From JACPYF01 sp947085845 (GTDB taxonomy: Bacteria > Patescibacteriota > Saccharimonadia > Saccharimonadales > Saccharimonadaceae), in assembly GCA_947085845.1 (NCBI GenBank), contig CAMTXO010000001.1, positions 1 to 64,000 on the forward strand: DNA of 64,000 nt, in the 5' to 3' direction. The position numbers were made by a program, and so were the translations under genes. Shown here piece by piece: positions 25,005 to 33,850 of this stretch (position 1 is its first letter; the number at the start of each line of letters is the position of its first letter). The notes below the pieces were generated by a model. The model had not been told where the DNA came from, did not search any database, and worked only from the letters and a program-made list of their open reading frames with translations.

Positions 25005-26235
25005 AGTTCCAGCTGCCTTTTTCGTGTTCACTGAGGCGCCAACGAACATCCCGAAGAACGTTCATAAAGTATAGAAATGCGTCATAAGGAGAATCATAAG
25101 GGCTAAAGTAGGCATGAACATCACCATCGTTAAACCATTTAGTACACATGTAGTAGCTGTGGTCGCTTGTTTGAAGATTTCTCCAATCAGCGATCAAGCC
25201 ATCGTCTCCAGTTTTCAAGATGCGTTCTTCCAGATCGTAGAGATATTTTAATGCCTCTTGTTGCATAGAGTTACCTAGCCAGGCAGTTAAATCCCGTTCC
25301 GTATCAGCCCAGGTAACAGTTTGCGGGGAATCTATAAAATCAACGGGTTTGTTGTTGTCAATTGCTTCAGAAACAGTAGCAAAGCCATTGCCTTCACGCT
25401 GCAGCCATTTTCCTGGGAGGTGCCGGAAAAATTCAAACACTCCAGTATCTTCCCACTGGTGTTCACCGAATGTTTCGTAGTCCATAAACAAATTCACAAT
25501 AGGTTGATCCTCTGTTGCCGCATTAAGCCAGTGGGTATATTTGTCGGCAGTCAACGGCCATTGTTCCCAACTTTTGTTGCTAAATCGAAAAGCAATGTCG
25601 TCCGAGAGTTTGTAGTTTTTAAGTAGCAGTTTAATATTATCCGTATAGCTTGGTCGGTAAACAAAATTAGGACTTCGCCAGCCTAAAATTCCATCCCATC
25701 CTTCGGCAAGAATTCCTTTATAGCCAGCTTGATCGGCCCAGGAGGCTAGATCGTTATTATATGCAAGTTCAGTGTTGCGGAATACCTGAGGTGTTTGACC
25801 AAATAGACTTTGGATCTTCTGTTTATGTGCATTGACCTGAGATTCAAATTCGCTACGACTATAAAAGAATGCAAGGGAGTGGTAATAGGTCTCAGCTACA
25901 ATTTCAACTCGTCCAGTTTCGGTCAGTTTCTGAAAGCTCTGCAGGACATCTTCACCCCACAGCTCAGCTTGTTCTAAAAGTGTGCCAGTAATGCTCAAAC
26001 TAAAACAAAACTCAGGATGTTGGTGTAGGAGGTCTAGTAGCATAGCGTTTGTAGGTAGGTATGATTTTTCGGCAACTTTTCTAAATATTTTTCTATTATG
26101 AGAACCGTGATCCCAGTTTGGATTATCAAAGTAGTTATGGTCATTTGCAGTTTCAAAGACGCTATAGGGGCGAATTCGTTTGGGTTGGTGAACATGCATG
26201 TACAGCACTACTGATCGCTTTTTGTGCTCACTCAT
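24997..26235 (-). CDS. GH57 family alpha-amylase-like protein
   Basis: 412 residues. VVLYMHVHQPKRIRPYSVF is the GH57 start. Conserved region 3 is FRNTELAYNNDLASWADQAG with the candidate nucleophile Glu, and region 4 is VNLFMDYETFGEHQW with the candidate acid Asp. GH57 enzymes include amylases, 4-alpha-glucanotransferases and branching enzymes; the short length fits the intracellular amylase type. It overlaps the upstream glycosyltransferase by 4 bases (ATGA). Confidence 0.88.
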   Translation of the reverse strand: MSEHKKRSVVLYMHVHQPKRIRPYSVFETANDHNYFDNPNWDHGSHNRKIFRKVAEKSYLPTNAMLLDLLHQHPEFCFSLSITGTLLEQAELWGEDVLQSFQKLTETGRVEIVAETYYHSLAFFYSRSEFESQVNAHKQKIQSLFGQTPQVFRNTELAYNNDLASWADQAGYKGILAEGWDGILGWRSPNFVYRPSYTDNIKLLLKNYKLSDDIAFRFSNKSWEQWPLTADKYTHWLNAATEDQPIVNLFMDYETFGEHQWEDTGVFEFFRHLPGKWLQREGNGFATVSEAIDNNKPVDFIDSPQTVTWADTERDLTAWLGNSMQQEALKYLYDLEERILKTGDDGLIADWRNLQTSDHSYYMCTKWFNDGDVHAYFSPYDSPYDAFLYFMNVLRDVRWRLSEHEKGSWNYG

Positions 26236-27437
26236 ACCAACATACCCTCGGTTCGGTAAATTGCTTGGATGCGTTTTGCAACATCCTGCCAGGAGATTCG
26301 GCTGTACTCATTACTCACGTTTTTTGCCAATTCATTTCGCAAGCTATCGCTAGTAGCAATACCCACTAACTCATCTGCAAAACTATTTACATCCCAGTAG
26401 TCAAATCTCATCACATTGTTAAGAACTTCTCCGACCCCAGCTTGTCGTGAAAGCAGTAGGGCGCTGTCGTGAGCTGCTGCTTCTAGAGCTGTTAGACCAA
26501 ATGGCTCAGATACGGAGCTCATAACGAATATATCTCCAATACTGTATGCATCTCGCCAAGCTTGGCCACGTACAAATCCAGTAAAGAAGACTTTATCAGA
26601 AATACCCAAGTCACAAGCCAACTCAATCAGTTCATCACGTTGCTCACCGTCACCGGCAATCAAGAACAGTAACTTATCGTATTTTTCAGTAGCTTTTGCA
26701 GCACCGTGCATAAAATATTTCAAACCTTTTTGGATAGTGAGACGGCCTATATTAGTTACAACTCGGTAACCTTCTTGGCGCAAGCTGTCCAAGTAGGCAT
26801 AAGTACTCTGGTCGTAGTAGTAAACCCCTAAGGATTCTGGGTCAATCGTATTGTGCACAACTTCGATCTTTTCGACTGGTATCCCGTAGCGTTTTACGAT
26901 GAGGTCCTTTGTGATCTGACTGACTGCGATAATACGATCCGCCATCAACAATCCTTCTTGTTCGATATCATGAACAATAGGGTTGCCGTAAAATTCTCCG
27001 GAACGGTCATATTCGGTAGCATGTACATGAACAATCAGAGGCACTCCCGTGGCTTTTTTAGCGATCATACCTGCCTCCATAGTAAGCCAGTCATGTGCAT
27101 GTATGACCTGAGGTTTCACTTTCTGTACCAGCTGCTCTACATATTTGCCGTATTGCTGTTGTATGCCTCGTAAATCATTTAGTCCACTATGGCCACAATC
27201 TTTTGCATCATCACATGCACACTGGTAGTAGGCACCCATACCGTTGCGATGGAGGGGTGTAAGTTCGGTTGCGGAGTGAATAGTGAGAAAGTCGATGTCA
27301 TGTTCAGCGCTGTAGGGGAGTACGAAGTCTATAGAGGCACCCTCCTGACTAAGGGCTTTGCTCATGTGATAACATGCCACGCCAAGTCCGCCACTATTGT
27401 GCGGTGGTAGCTCCCACCCTAGCATTAAAATCCGCAT
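26232..27437 (-). CDS. GT4 glycosyltransferase, glycogen/starch synthase-like
   Basis: 401 residues, GT-B fold. The N-terminal domain starts RILMLGWELPPHNSGGLGVA and contains VIHAHDWLTMEAGMIAKKAT. The C-terminal domain has TNIGRLTIQKGLKYF and the E-x7-E type SVSEPFGLTALEAAAHD. The Gly-rich SGGLG and HAHDW resemble archaeal and bacterial glycogen synthases of GT4/GT5, which use ADP- or UDP-glucose. First gene of the alpha-glucan operon, with AGAGGAGAAAAG about 20 nt upstream of its ATG. Confidence 0.85.
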   Translation of the reverse strand: MRILMLGWELPPHNSGGLGVACYHMSKALSQEGASIDFVLPYSAEHDIDFLTIHSATELTPLHRNGMGAYYQCACDDAKDCGHSGLNDLRGIQQQYGKYVEQLVQKVKPQVIHAHDWLTMEAGMIAKKATGVPLIVHVHATEYDRSGEFYGNPIVHDIEQEGLLMADRIIAVSQITKDLIVKRYGIPVEKIEVVHNTIDPESLGVYYYDQSTYAYLDSLRQEGYRVVTNIGRLTIQKGLKYFMHGAAKATEKYDKLLFLIAGDGEQRDELIELACDLGISDKVFFTGFVRGQAWRDAYSIGDIFVMSSVSEPFGLTALEAAAHDSALLLSRQAGVGEVLNNVMRFDYWDVNSFADELVGIATSDSLRNELAKNVSNEYSRISWQDVAKRIQAIYRTEGMLV

Positions 27438-27485
27438 AACTTCTTAGCCGCGAAGCTTTTCTCCTCTGTTTTTTTATCTCTATAC

Positions 27486-27514
27486 ATTATAGCGAGGCTG
27501 CCCCTATTTTACAA
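27486..27514 (-). promoter_or_regulatory. Promoter of the alpha-glucan operon
   Basis: On the minus strand TTGTAA (27514-27509), a 17-nt spacer and a perfect TATAAT (27491-27486). The transcript would have a leader of about 40 nt. Confidence 0.7.
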
Positions 27515-27543
27515 TGCTTATGCTAGTGCAAAAACTCTAGTTT

Positions 27544-29184
27544 TTAGCCTATTTTTGACTCGGGTAAAACAAAGCTAAAAGTTGAGCCGTGATTGAGCCT
27601 ACTTTCTAGCTTGATGCGTGTTCCAAGCTTGTTGCAAAGTTTTCCTGCTACATAAAGACCGAGACCGGTTCCTCCTGTCTCCCTAGTCCGATAATCTTCC
27701 GAACGATAGAACTTTTGAAAAACTTTCTTTTGATCTGATTTACTAATACCATGACCAGTATCTTCGACTGCAAAGTGTACGCCACTTTTCTCTCGTTTAG
27801 CATGCAATGTAACAGAACCTTTTGTAGAATATTTGATAGCGTTGGTGATGAGGTTTTGCAAAATTTCTTCTAGATAAAGCTTACTAGTATACAGCTCACC
27901 AACTGAGCCGGTAATGTCTAGATCAAGCCGTAAACCAGCTGCTTTTGCTTGAGGAGAGTACTGGTCATAAATACTATGCATAAACTCATCAATATTCAGG
28001 CTGTCCTGCTCGACTCCAACGCCACGTTCGGCTCGACTAAGTGCAGAAAGGTCGTTAATCATCTTTGCCAAGTACACAACTTGCTCATGAGCATCACCTA
28101 GCCCCTTTATGATTGCCAGCTCAGCATGCTCTCTTTGGGCTACTACCATCATATTGCTCAGCGTACCTTCGGTAATTGTGATAGGCGTTCTTAGCTCGTG
28201 GCTAATAACGCTAATAAATTCGTCACGCTCTTCTTCGAGCGATTTTACTTTTGTAATGTCTCGTAATATTGAGATGTATCCTTCTTTTGATGCCTTTTCT
28301 TTACCATACGAGTTGCGAATAGGGGCGCTCACAATATTCAAACGTATTTCTTCACCATCAGCGAAGCGGTGCATGAAATCCTCACTCTCTAACTGTCTGT
28401 TTTCAGACGAAACTAGCTCGAACAAGCTTGTTCGGGAGTTTTTAACCGTTGCCTTGTTGTATAATTTTACGACGTCATCTATATGCTGCCCCGTGAGTGA
28501 TCTATTTGTGTCGAGCAAACTAAGCGCGGCCGAGTTGTAAAGTTTTATAACTCCCTTATTATCAAAGCTGATAATTGCATCGCTCAATCCGTTGATAAGC
28601 GCCTGCATCCGACTGTACTGCAGGCTTTCACGCCTTCTAGTGTTAATCAGTTTGTCGTGATCTGCAGTTTGGGCACGGGTTATTTCAACCAAAATTGTTG
28701 CTGCCAGCATTGCGCATGCAACTATTGTTAAATTATCAAGCAGTCGTGGCAATCCGTACATTGGCCACAATAAAACACTATCTAGCAGTGCAAAGCCGAC
28801 CAGCAAGAACGTACTCGAGTAATAAGCTTTTCTTCCAAAGTTGAGAAAGGTTGAGACGCTAAGAACTGTCCAAAAAAGAGTTACTAGCTCAAAGCCCATC
28901 ACAAACACTGTAAAAATCAGCGATATCAGATAGAATGCGAAATGCTGCAAAGGTGGTTGTCTAAAATCGCCCGTCTGATTCAGTGCAACAACAAATATTG
29001 CCACTGCAGTTAATGCAAAAGCTTGCCATGTGTACAGTTCTGACCCTCTCACAACCCCAAGCTGTACTAATGCTCCGTATGCCAAAATAATAGCAGGGGT
29101 AACGCGTGCAAGCTTGTACATCACGTCATTAACCTGACGATTATATTGGTTATTTGCCTCTAGTTCTAACTGCCCACTACTCAT
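27544..29184 (-). CDS. Sensor histidine kinase with membrane and PAS domains
   Basis: 546 residues. About six membrane spans lie in residues 25-170, then a PAS domain (LINGLSDAIISFDNKGVIKL), HisKA with FISVISHELRTPITI (His is the phospho-acceptor) and HATPase_c with NLITNAIKYS, DTGHGISKSDQKKVFQKF and GGTGLGLYVAGKL. No response regulator gene is adjacent. The predicted -10 box lies 8 nt before the ATG within the tail of the upstream gene. Confidence 0.93.
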   Translation of the reverse strand: MSSGQLELEANNQYNRQVNDVMYKLARVTPAIILAYGALVQLGVVRGSELYTWQAFALTAVAIFVVALNQTGDFRQPPLQHFAFYLISLIFTVFVMGFELVTLFWTVLSVSTFLNFGRKAYYSSTFLLVGFALLDSVLLWPMYGLPRLLDNLTIVACAMLAATILVEITRAQTADHDKLINTRRRESLQYSRMQALINGLSDAIISFDNKGVIKLYNSAALSLLDTNRSLTGQHIDDVVKLYNKATVKNSRTSLFELVSSENRQLESEDFMHRFADGEEIRLNIVSAPIRNSYGKEKASKEGYISILRDITKVKSLEEERDEFISVISHELRTPITITEGTLSNMMVVAQREHAELAIIKGLGDAHEQVVYLAKMINDLSALSRAERGVGVEQDSLNIDEFMHSIYDQYSPQAKAAGLRLDLDITGSVGELYTSKLYLEEILQNLITNAIKYSTKGSVTLHAKREKSGVHFAVEDTGHGISKSDQKKVFQKFYRSEDYRTRETGGTGLGLYVAGKLCNKLGTRIKLESRLNHGSTFSFVLPESKIG

Positions 29185-29198
29185 TACAACTTATTATA
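29185..29198 (-). promoter_or_regulatory. -10 box for a leaderless histidine kinase mRNA
   Basis: TATAAT (reverse of 29193-29198) is 8 nt from the ATG at 29184, no Shine-Dalgarno. Confidence 0.45.
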
Positions 29199-29880
29199 TA
29201 TGAGGCGAGTGGTTTTTAAGTATTTTTCTATGTTCTTTGTAGTTTGCGTCACACTGTTTAACAAGGAGCCAAAACTCTTTACTGTGGTTAAGATGGCGGG
29301 TATGAGCCAATTCGTGCATAATAACATAATCTATCAGTTCAAAGGGAAGCTTCATGAGAGCTATGTTCAGGCTAATAGTGCCGTCACTACTGCAGCTGCC
29401 CCAGCGGCTTTTTGCATGAGAGAATCGTAGCCTTTCGTAAGAAAAGCCGTTGTGCGAGGCTATATATTCAATTCGTCTGGGCAAATAGGCTTTGGCTTCA
29501 ATTCGCAAAGCTTTGGCGACAACTGTACGAATTTCAGACTGGAAACTGGCATCAAGTATATCGTTTTCATCTCTAATTTTTGCGATTATTAAAGGTTTTT
29601 TATAGATAACCTCTGGGTGCTGTTGAGTATGTTCAATAACAAAGCGGTGAGATTTGCCAACGGGGGTGTCCTCGACATAGTGCGTTCTGTATTGACCAAC
29701 CATATGCGCTAGTTCATGTCGTGATTTTCGTACAAGGTTTTTAATAAAGTACATAGGTGTAAAGAGCGGTGCCGAAACTTTTATGTCACCTGCAGGAGTT
29801 ACCCCTAGACGCACGTAGCGAGAGCTTCTCCCTCTCGAGACGACTACTTTGCCAAGTACTTGGTCATGAAAATCTGCCAT
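29194..29880 (-). CDS. YgjP/DUF45-type (SprT-like) zinc metallopeptidase
   Basis: 228 residues from the ATG at 29880. In-frame starts up to 29994 exist but would overlap the upstream gene by up to 98 bases. 29880 lies 16 bases after that gene's stop and begins just before the family core (VLGKVVVSRGRSSRYVRLGV). The zinc site is YVIMHELAHTRHLNHSKEFW, an HELAH motif with a further His in the next helix. RFSHAKSRWGSCSSDGTISL is the second family signature. Probably a cytoplasmic or DNA-protein-crosslink type peptidase; the substrate is unknown. Confidence 0.82.
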   Translation of the reverse strand: MADFHDQVLGKVVVSRGRSSRYVRLGVTPAGDIKVSAPLFTPMYFIKNLVRKSRHELAHMVGQYRTHYVEDTPVGKSHRFVIEHTQQHPEVIYKKPLIIAKIRDENDILDASFQSEIRTVVAKALRIEAKAYLPRRIEYIASHNGFSYERLRFSHAKSRWGSCSSDGTISLNIALMKLPFELIDYVIMHELAHTRHLNHSKEFWLLVKQCDANYKEHRKILKNHSPHI

Positions 29881-29896
29881 ATGATGTGCTACTTTC

Positions 29897-30526
29897 TTAT
29901 CTGATAATAACGTTTCGGCGAGGTGCGCTAGCATCCGGAGTGCGGGCACCATGGTTGACGATTGAATGCGCTGCTTCTTCTCGTGGTGTAACAAGTTTCT
30001 TTAAAACAACTTTTGCTTGAGTTGCGTAGGTGTGTTTACCGCTGATGACAACAGAGGCTTCGGGTGCTTGGGGTGGATGAAATCTTTTTTCTAACTGATC
30101 GTAGGCTTCGCCAGAGAGTGAAGCGTTAAACTTGTCATCATTACGACGGTTAGAACGTTTCATTGAACGATACTTTGCAGTATTTTGATCGGTTTGCACC
30201 CATACAAGCAACGTATCATAACCAGCTGCATGAGCTTTTTTGCGTATTTCCATGCGTTGAGCTTTGGTATTCATACCACCGTCGATAATAAATGTTTTAT
30301 GTGTTTTTAGTAGCTCTTCAGCTTCAAGATAAGCGATAGTTTCTATTGTTTCCTGCTCTTGTTTATTAAAGCTACTAGCAGGATAAAGGAGGTGTCGTAA
30401 CTTATCATAACTTACCACTGGGGCACTAAAGGTTTCTGAAAATTGCCGTGCAAAAAAGCTTTTGCCGCTACCTGGGACCCCTACTGTAATTAAAACTAGT
30501 GGTTTGCTTAAACTCAGTGACTTCAT
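29897..30526 (-). CDS. P-loop kinase of the zeta-toxin/AAA_33 type
   Basis: 209 residues. Walker A is VGVPGSGKSFFARQ at residues 16-29. VVSYDKLRHLLYP and FIIDGGMNTKAQRMEIRKKA resemble predicted ATP-dependent nucleotide or sugar kinases. LVWVQTDQNTAKYRSMKRSN is the lid region. The role cannot be given. Together with the metallopeptidase downstream it forms a two-gene unit. Confidence 0.75.
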   Translation of the reverse strand: MKSLSLSKPLVLITVGVPGSGKSFFARQFSETFSAPVVSYDKLRHLLYPASSFNKQEQETIETIAYLEAEELLKTHKTFIIDGGMNTKAQRMEIRKKAHAAGYDTLLVWVQTDQNTAKYRSMKRSNRRNDDKFNASLSGEAYDQLEKRFHPPQAPEASVVISGKHTYATQAKVVLKKLVTPREEAAHSIVNHGARTPDASAPRRNVIIR

Positions 30527-30541
30527 ATGTTTTATAGTATA
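30527..30541 (-). promoter_or_regulatory. -10 box for a near-leaderless P-loop kinase mRNA
   Basis: TATACT (reverse of 30536-30541) lies 9 nt before the ATG at 30526; no Shine-Dalgarno. Confidence 0.45.
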
Positions 30542-30582
30542 CCATTTTTGAATTTGTTTTGGGCAATCTACAGATCAGTTCT

Positions 30583-30590
30583 GGTATAAT
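30583..30590 (+). promoter_or_regulatory. Extended -10 promoter of tRNA-Trp
   Basis: GG preceding TATAAT at 30585-30590, with T at 30582, gives a TGG-TATAAT extended -10. No good -35 box is seen. The start would lie about 10 nt before the tRNA. Confidence 0.5.
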
Positions 30591-30605
30591 CAATCTTGCG
30601 TACAA

Positions 30606-30680
30606 AGGGGCATAGTACAACGGTTAGTATGTGGGTCTCCAAAACCTAAGATCGTGGTTCGATTCCACGTGCCCCTGCCA
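30606..30680 (+). tRNA. tRNA-Trp (anticodon CCA)
   Basis: 75 nt with encoded CCA. Acceptor AGGGGCA/TGCCCCT, anticodon loop CTCCAAA giving CCA, T-arm GGTTCGATTCC. This is the tRNA charged by the trpS product at 18527. Confidence 0.97.
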
Positions 30681-30697
30681 AGAAAACTGAGGAAAGT

Positions 30698-30991
30698 ATG
30701 AATACAGACGGTTACAAAGAAATGATGAATGAACCAAGCTTTGCTTGGGGTGAAGAATTAACTGATAAATTAATACGTAGAGTGGAAGAGACTTTTGAGG
30801 AAGAAACTGTCTACGAAACGGATAGTCCGCTGTATGTTGTTGAGGGATTAGCCTTAGCTAGAGCTGGCCTAACTAGAACATTTATCGATATTCCTGGTTT
30901 CGGTAGAGGTATAGAAGGAAATTCTCAACCGGCTTTTGCAAGCATGGTTGCTACAAATGTTGGTTACGAAGAAGAGCCCATACTACTATAG
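30698..30991 (+). CDS. Small uncharacterised acidic protein
   Basis: 97 residues, with GAGGAAAG just before the ATG and 17 bases after tRNA-Trp, so it may be co-transcribed with the tRNA. The N-terminal half is helical and acidic (KLIRRVEETFEEETVYETDS); the C-terminal half is Gly-rich (IDIPGFGRGIEGNSQP). Not recognised. Confidence 0.6.
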   Translation: MNTDGYKEMMNEPSFAWGEELTDKLIRRVEETFEEETVYETDSPLYVVEGLALARAGLTRTFIDIPGFGRGIEGNSQPAFASMVATNVGYEEEPILL

Positions 30992-31003
30992 CCTTGTGGG
31001 TTT

Positions 31004-31018
31004 TGCTATTATTAGGTT
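31004..31018 (+). promoter_or_regulatory. Extended -10 promoter for a leaderless mRNA
   Basis: TGC precedes TATTAT (31007-31012), giving an extended -10. The start codon at 31019 is exactly where transcription should begin. Confidence 0.5.
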
Positions 31019-31633
31019 ATGAAGGTAGATTTTAAAAAGACTCTTGATTCCTACAAATCCAGGCATGGTGAATTTCAGGTCATTGATATACCTAGGATGC
31101 AGTATCTGATGGTTGATGGCCATGGAGACCCAAACGTATCACAAGAATTTACAGATGCATTAGAAGCGCTGTATCCTGTCGCTTATAAACTAAAGTTTGC
31201 AAGCAAACTAGAACTAGGCAAAGATTATGTCGTTCCGCCACTAGAGGGCTTGTGGTGGTCAGATGATATGAAGACTTTTACGTCTGCACGTGATAAATCA
31301 CAGTGGGACTGGACGATGATGATCATGACGCCCGACTGGATTACTTCTGAAATGTTTGAAATTGCTAAACAAAAAGCTAGCCAGAAGTCTACATCTAAAA
31401 GTTTAGGCAAAGTTCGCCTAGAGTGGCTGGAGGAGGGCAGGTGCGTGCAGACTTTACATATTGGCTCATATGACGATGAAGGTCAGGTGTTAGCAAAGAT
31501 CCATGATGAATTTATACCAAAGCAAGATCTAAAGATGGTTAAAAAACATCACGAAATATACCTCAGTGATTTTCGAAAAGTAGATCCAAGCAAACTCAAA
31601 ACAATTCTCAGACAGCCTGTAATCGCAACTTAG
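31019..31633 (+). CDS. GyrI-like small-molecule-binding domain protein
   Basis: 204 residues. MKVDFKKTLDSYKSRHGEFQ, MQYLMVDGHGDPNVSQEFTD and LEGLWWSDDMKTFTSARDKS match the COG4832/GyrI-like group, standalone SOUL/GyrI folds that bind small ligands or hydrophobic cations. The C-terminal part (CVQTLHIGSYDDEGQVLAKI, KKHHEIYLSDFRKVDPSKLK) fits as well. No DNA-binding domain is attached. Possible role in toxin or drug sequestration; inferred from the family only. Confidence 0.85.
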   Translation: MKVDFKKTLDSYKSRHGEFQVIDIPRMQYLMVDGHGDPNVSQEFTDALEALYPVAYKLKFASKLELGKDYVVPPLEGLWWSDDMKTFTSARDKSQWDWTMMIMTPDWITSEMFEIAKQKASQKSTSKSLGKVRLEWLEEGRCVQTLHIGSYDDEGQVLAKIHDEFIPKQDLKMVKKHHEIYLSDFRKVDPSKLKTILRQPVIAT

Positions 31634-31656
31634 TTTCGACGTAGTTAGCTAAATGC

Positions 31657-31672
31657 TATAAAATATAAACAT
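31657..31672 (+). promoter_or_regulatory. -10 box for a near-leaderless pyrD-like mRNA
   Basis: TATAAA at 31657-31662 lies 10 nt before the ATG at 31673; no Shine-Dalgarno and no clear -35. Confidence 0.4.
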
Positions 31673-32659
31673 ATGATACACCATGAGTATTCGATAGCAG
31701 GTCACAAGATCGAAACTCCATTGGTTAATGCTGCGGGGTCAATAAATGGTACGAGCCGAGAGCTGATCCTACGCGAAACAGATATCTTAGCCAACACTGC
31801 AATAGGTGCAATTACCGTTGGTTCATTTACCGTTCCAGAACAAGCTGGTAACGAAGTAAAGTTCGGAAGCCCCATGTACTACCACGACAAAGAAACTGGC
31901 GCTTCGTACAATTCTATGGGGCTACCAAATGTCGGACTAGTAGCAGCTAAAAGTTTGATGCCTGAAATTGTAAAAAGGGCACACGCAAAAGGGAAGCCAG
32001 TAATAGCTAGCGTTGCCTCAACACTAGAATCCAAAGAAATAGGAAATTCATACGAGCAGCTAGCTGCTTTGGTATATGAGATGCAGTCCAGCGGCGTAGA
32101 TTTGATAGAGGTAAGCCCGGGTTCACCGAATACAGTAACTACCGACGGTGGCAGAAAACCACTCATAGCTTATAATCTAGAATCTATGCATGAGCTCACC
32201 GAAGCACTAGCCCCACAAATAGGTGCATTGAATCGTAAAATCGGGCTAAAACTACCCCCTTATATCACCGACGAGCAAAAACTTATCACACCGGACTTAG
32301 CAGACTTAATTAATGAAAAACAACTATTTAGTTTTATTACTACCGCAAATACTGTTCCTGATCAAATTGCGCTCAATCATGACAATAGGCCAGTACTTGG
32401 CGTACCAAACGGTACAGGAGGTATGAGTGGCCCTGTAACTAGCTATATTGGACGCGATCAGCTACAACAATGGAGAGAACTCTTGGATGATTCAATAGAT
32501 ATTATAAGCACACTAGGTGTGGATACCGGTAAGGAACTTGCTGTACGCCGACAACTAGGTGCGAGTGCTGCTGGCGGTGTGACGTTTCTATGGGAAAGCA
32601 GTAATTGGGGAGATGCAGTGACGAAAGTTGTTAGCCAATGGGCGGAGTATGAGCCCTAA
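31673..32659 (+). CDS. pyrD: Dihydroorotate dehydrogenase-like flavoprotein
   Basis: 328 residues, TIM-barrel FMN enzyme of the PyrD family. TPLVNAAGSINGTSRELIL, ITVGSFTVPEQAGNEVKFG, SYNSMGLPNVGL and EVSPGSPNTVTTDGG follow class 1 order. The catalytic position that is Cys in class 1A (SCPN) reads GSPN, i.e. Ser. GVDTGKELAVRRQLGASAAG is the FMN phosphate region. It would oxidise dihydroorotate to orotate. No other UMP synthesis genes are seen in the window, so the enzyme may have another substrate. Confidence 0.82.
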   Translation: MIHHEYSIAGHKIETPLVNAAGSINGTSRELILRETDILANTAIGAITVGSFTVPEQAGNEVKFGSPMYYHDKETGASYNSMGLPNVGLVAAKSLMPEIVKRAHAKGKPVIASVASTLESKEIGNSYEQLAALVYEMQSSGVDLIEVSPGSPNTVTTDGGRKPLIAYNLESMHELTEALAPQIGALNRKIGLKLPPYITDEQKLITPDLADLINEKQLFSFITTANTVPDQIALNHDNRPVLGVPNGTGGMSGPVTSYIGRDQLQQWRELLDDSIDIISTLGVDTGKELAVRRQLGASAAGGVTFLWESSNWGDAVTKVVSQWAEYEP

Positions 32660-33107
32660 TCCCTCTGGCGGCTGATTTTAATCGGCTTTGCTTGCCTAGC
32701 GAGACAGAAGCTATTTTGCTGAAAAACTTTCGAATATCTTCTGGTCCTGTTTCAGGATCTCGAAGTGCTCCGTCGAAAAGCCACTCATCTTCACTTTGTT
32801 GACGTAAAACAAGTGTAGACAATGGGAGCTTCAGCACCCTTCTGAGTTTCATAACTGGCGATGCATCTATACCTGTGGTGTATCGATCAGACGGAAAGAC
32901 CTTTCCAATCTGAATAGGCAGCCCGTCTTTGCGGCAGACATACATGCCATCTTTTTTTCTGGAAACAACTATTTTACCGTTTGGTTCAGGACGTTCACCG
33001 GTAGTACTCAGCAGTATATCGCCAGCCTTTGTTATAGGTACTCGTAATAACGTTTTTTTGTTGGGCAAGCTGTCTAGTTTCATACTAATTGCATTAAGTG
33101 ATTTCAT
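32631..33107 (-). CDS. Uncharacterised 158-residue protein
   Basis: Convergent to the pyrD-like gene, overlapping it by 29 bases. TLLRVPITKAGDILLSTTGE, YVCRKDGLPIQIGKVFPSDR and DEWLFDGALRDPETGPEDIR suggest a compact beta-rich fold, but I do not recognise it. The C-terminus is basic. Confidence 0.55.
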   Translation of the reverse strand: MKSLNAISMKLDSLPNKKTLLRVPITKAGDILLSTTGERPEPNGKIVVSRKKDGMYVCRKDGLPIQIGKVFPSDRYTTGIDASPVMKLRRVLKLPLSTLVLRQQSEDEWLFDGALRDPETGPEDIRKFFSKIASVSLGKQSRLKSAARGIRAHTPPIG

Positions 33108-33123
33108 TAACTATATTATACCA
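33108..33123 (-). promoter_or_regulatory. Extended -10 promoter for a leaderless mRNA
   Basis: TGG followed by TATAAT (reverse of 33115-33120), 7 nt from the ATG at 33107; transcription should begin one base before the start codon. Confidence 0.5.
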
Positions 33124-33208
33124 TCTTATCTGTTACGAAGCGTAAAAATGGACTAGACATTCGTATCTATGTGCTATAATGATGATATCCTAAACAGGAG
33201 GGCGTGTG

Positions 33209-33847
33209 ATGGATGACAAAGACATGGTAAGTCGGAACCTACCAATAAGGCGACCTTCTGATCTTTTGTATAAACCATATGGCTTTCTACCTCTGACTAG
33301 CAAAAAAGTTGGCAAAGCAGCAACAAATGCATTTATGAATCTTGGCCAATTACTCAACAAAGATACACTCTTGGCTCCTGTAGAGCAGTTTATTGCTCAA
33401 AACCAAACACCTGATCAGAAAAAGGCACAATCGCTAAAAAAACTGAGTAAGCTTGTGGCTAAATCGCACGAAGTATTGGCGACAGCGACAGCTGTTTTTC
33501 CTTTTGATCTATTTCCAGACAGGATAACCCTAGATCGCACAAAGGTTACTATTACAAAACGTAGTTTTTTCTGGTCAGCAGAGGTAATCAGCATTCGTAT
33601 AGAAGATATTTTAAATATTACATCAGGTGTTGGCCCATTCTTTGGCTCTATTACTATTGCTAGCCGAGTTATGAGCTCCGTTGATCACTTCAAGATAGAC
33701 TATTTTTGGCGACAAGACGCCATCCGTATGAAGCATATTATTCAAGGTTACGTTATAGCGCACCACAACAACATAAAAGTCTCGCATCTTTCGAAAAAAG
33801 AGATGATAGGAATGCTTACAGAGCTAGGTCACGATACCAATGCGTAA
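33209..33847 (+). CDS. Uncharacterised protein with a possible bacterial PH-like domain
   Basis: 212 residues from the ATG at 33209, which lies 7 nt after AGGAGG (33196-33201); a GTG at 33206 is too close. Residues about 95-180 (PFDLFPDRITLDRTKVTITK, SVEVIS-like SAEVISIRIEDILNITSG, VDHFKIDYFWRQDAIRMKHI) alternate strands and end in a helix, as in PH-like domains. No membrane span. Function unknown. Confidence 0.6.
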   Translation: MDDKDMVSRNLPIRRPSDLLYKPYGFLPLTSKKVGKAATNAFMNLGQLLNKDTLLAPVEQFIAQNQTPDQKKAQSLKKLSKLVAKSHEVLATATAVFPFDLFPDRITLDRTKVTITKRSFFWSAEVISIRIEDILNITSGVGPFFGSITIASRVMSSVDHFKIDYFWRQDAIRMKHIIQGYVIAHHNNIKVSHLSKKEMIGMLTELGHDTNA

Positions 33848-33850
33848 CTG

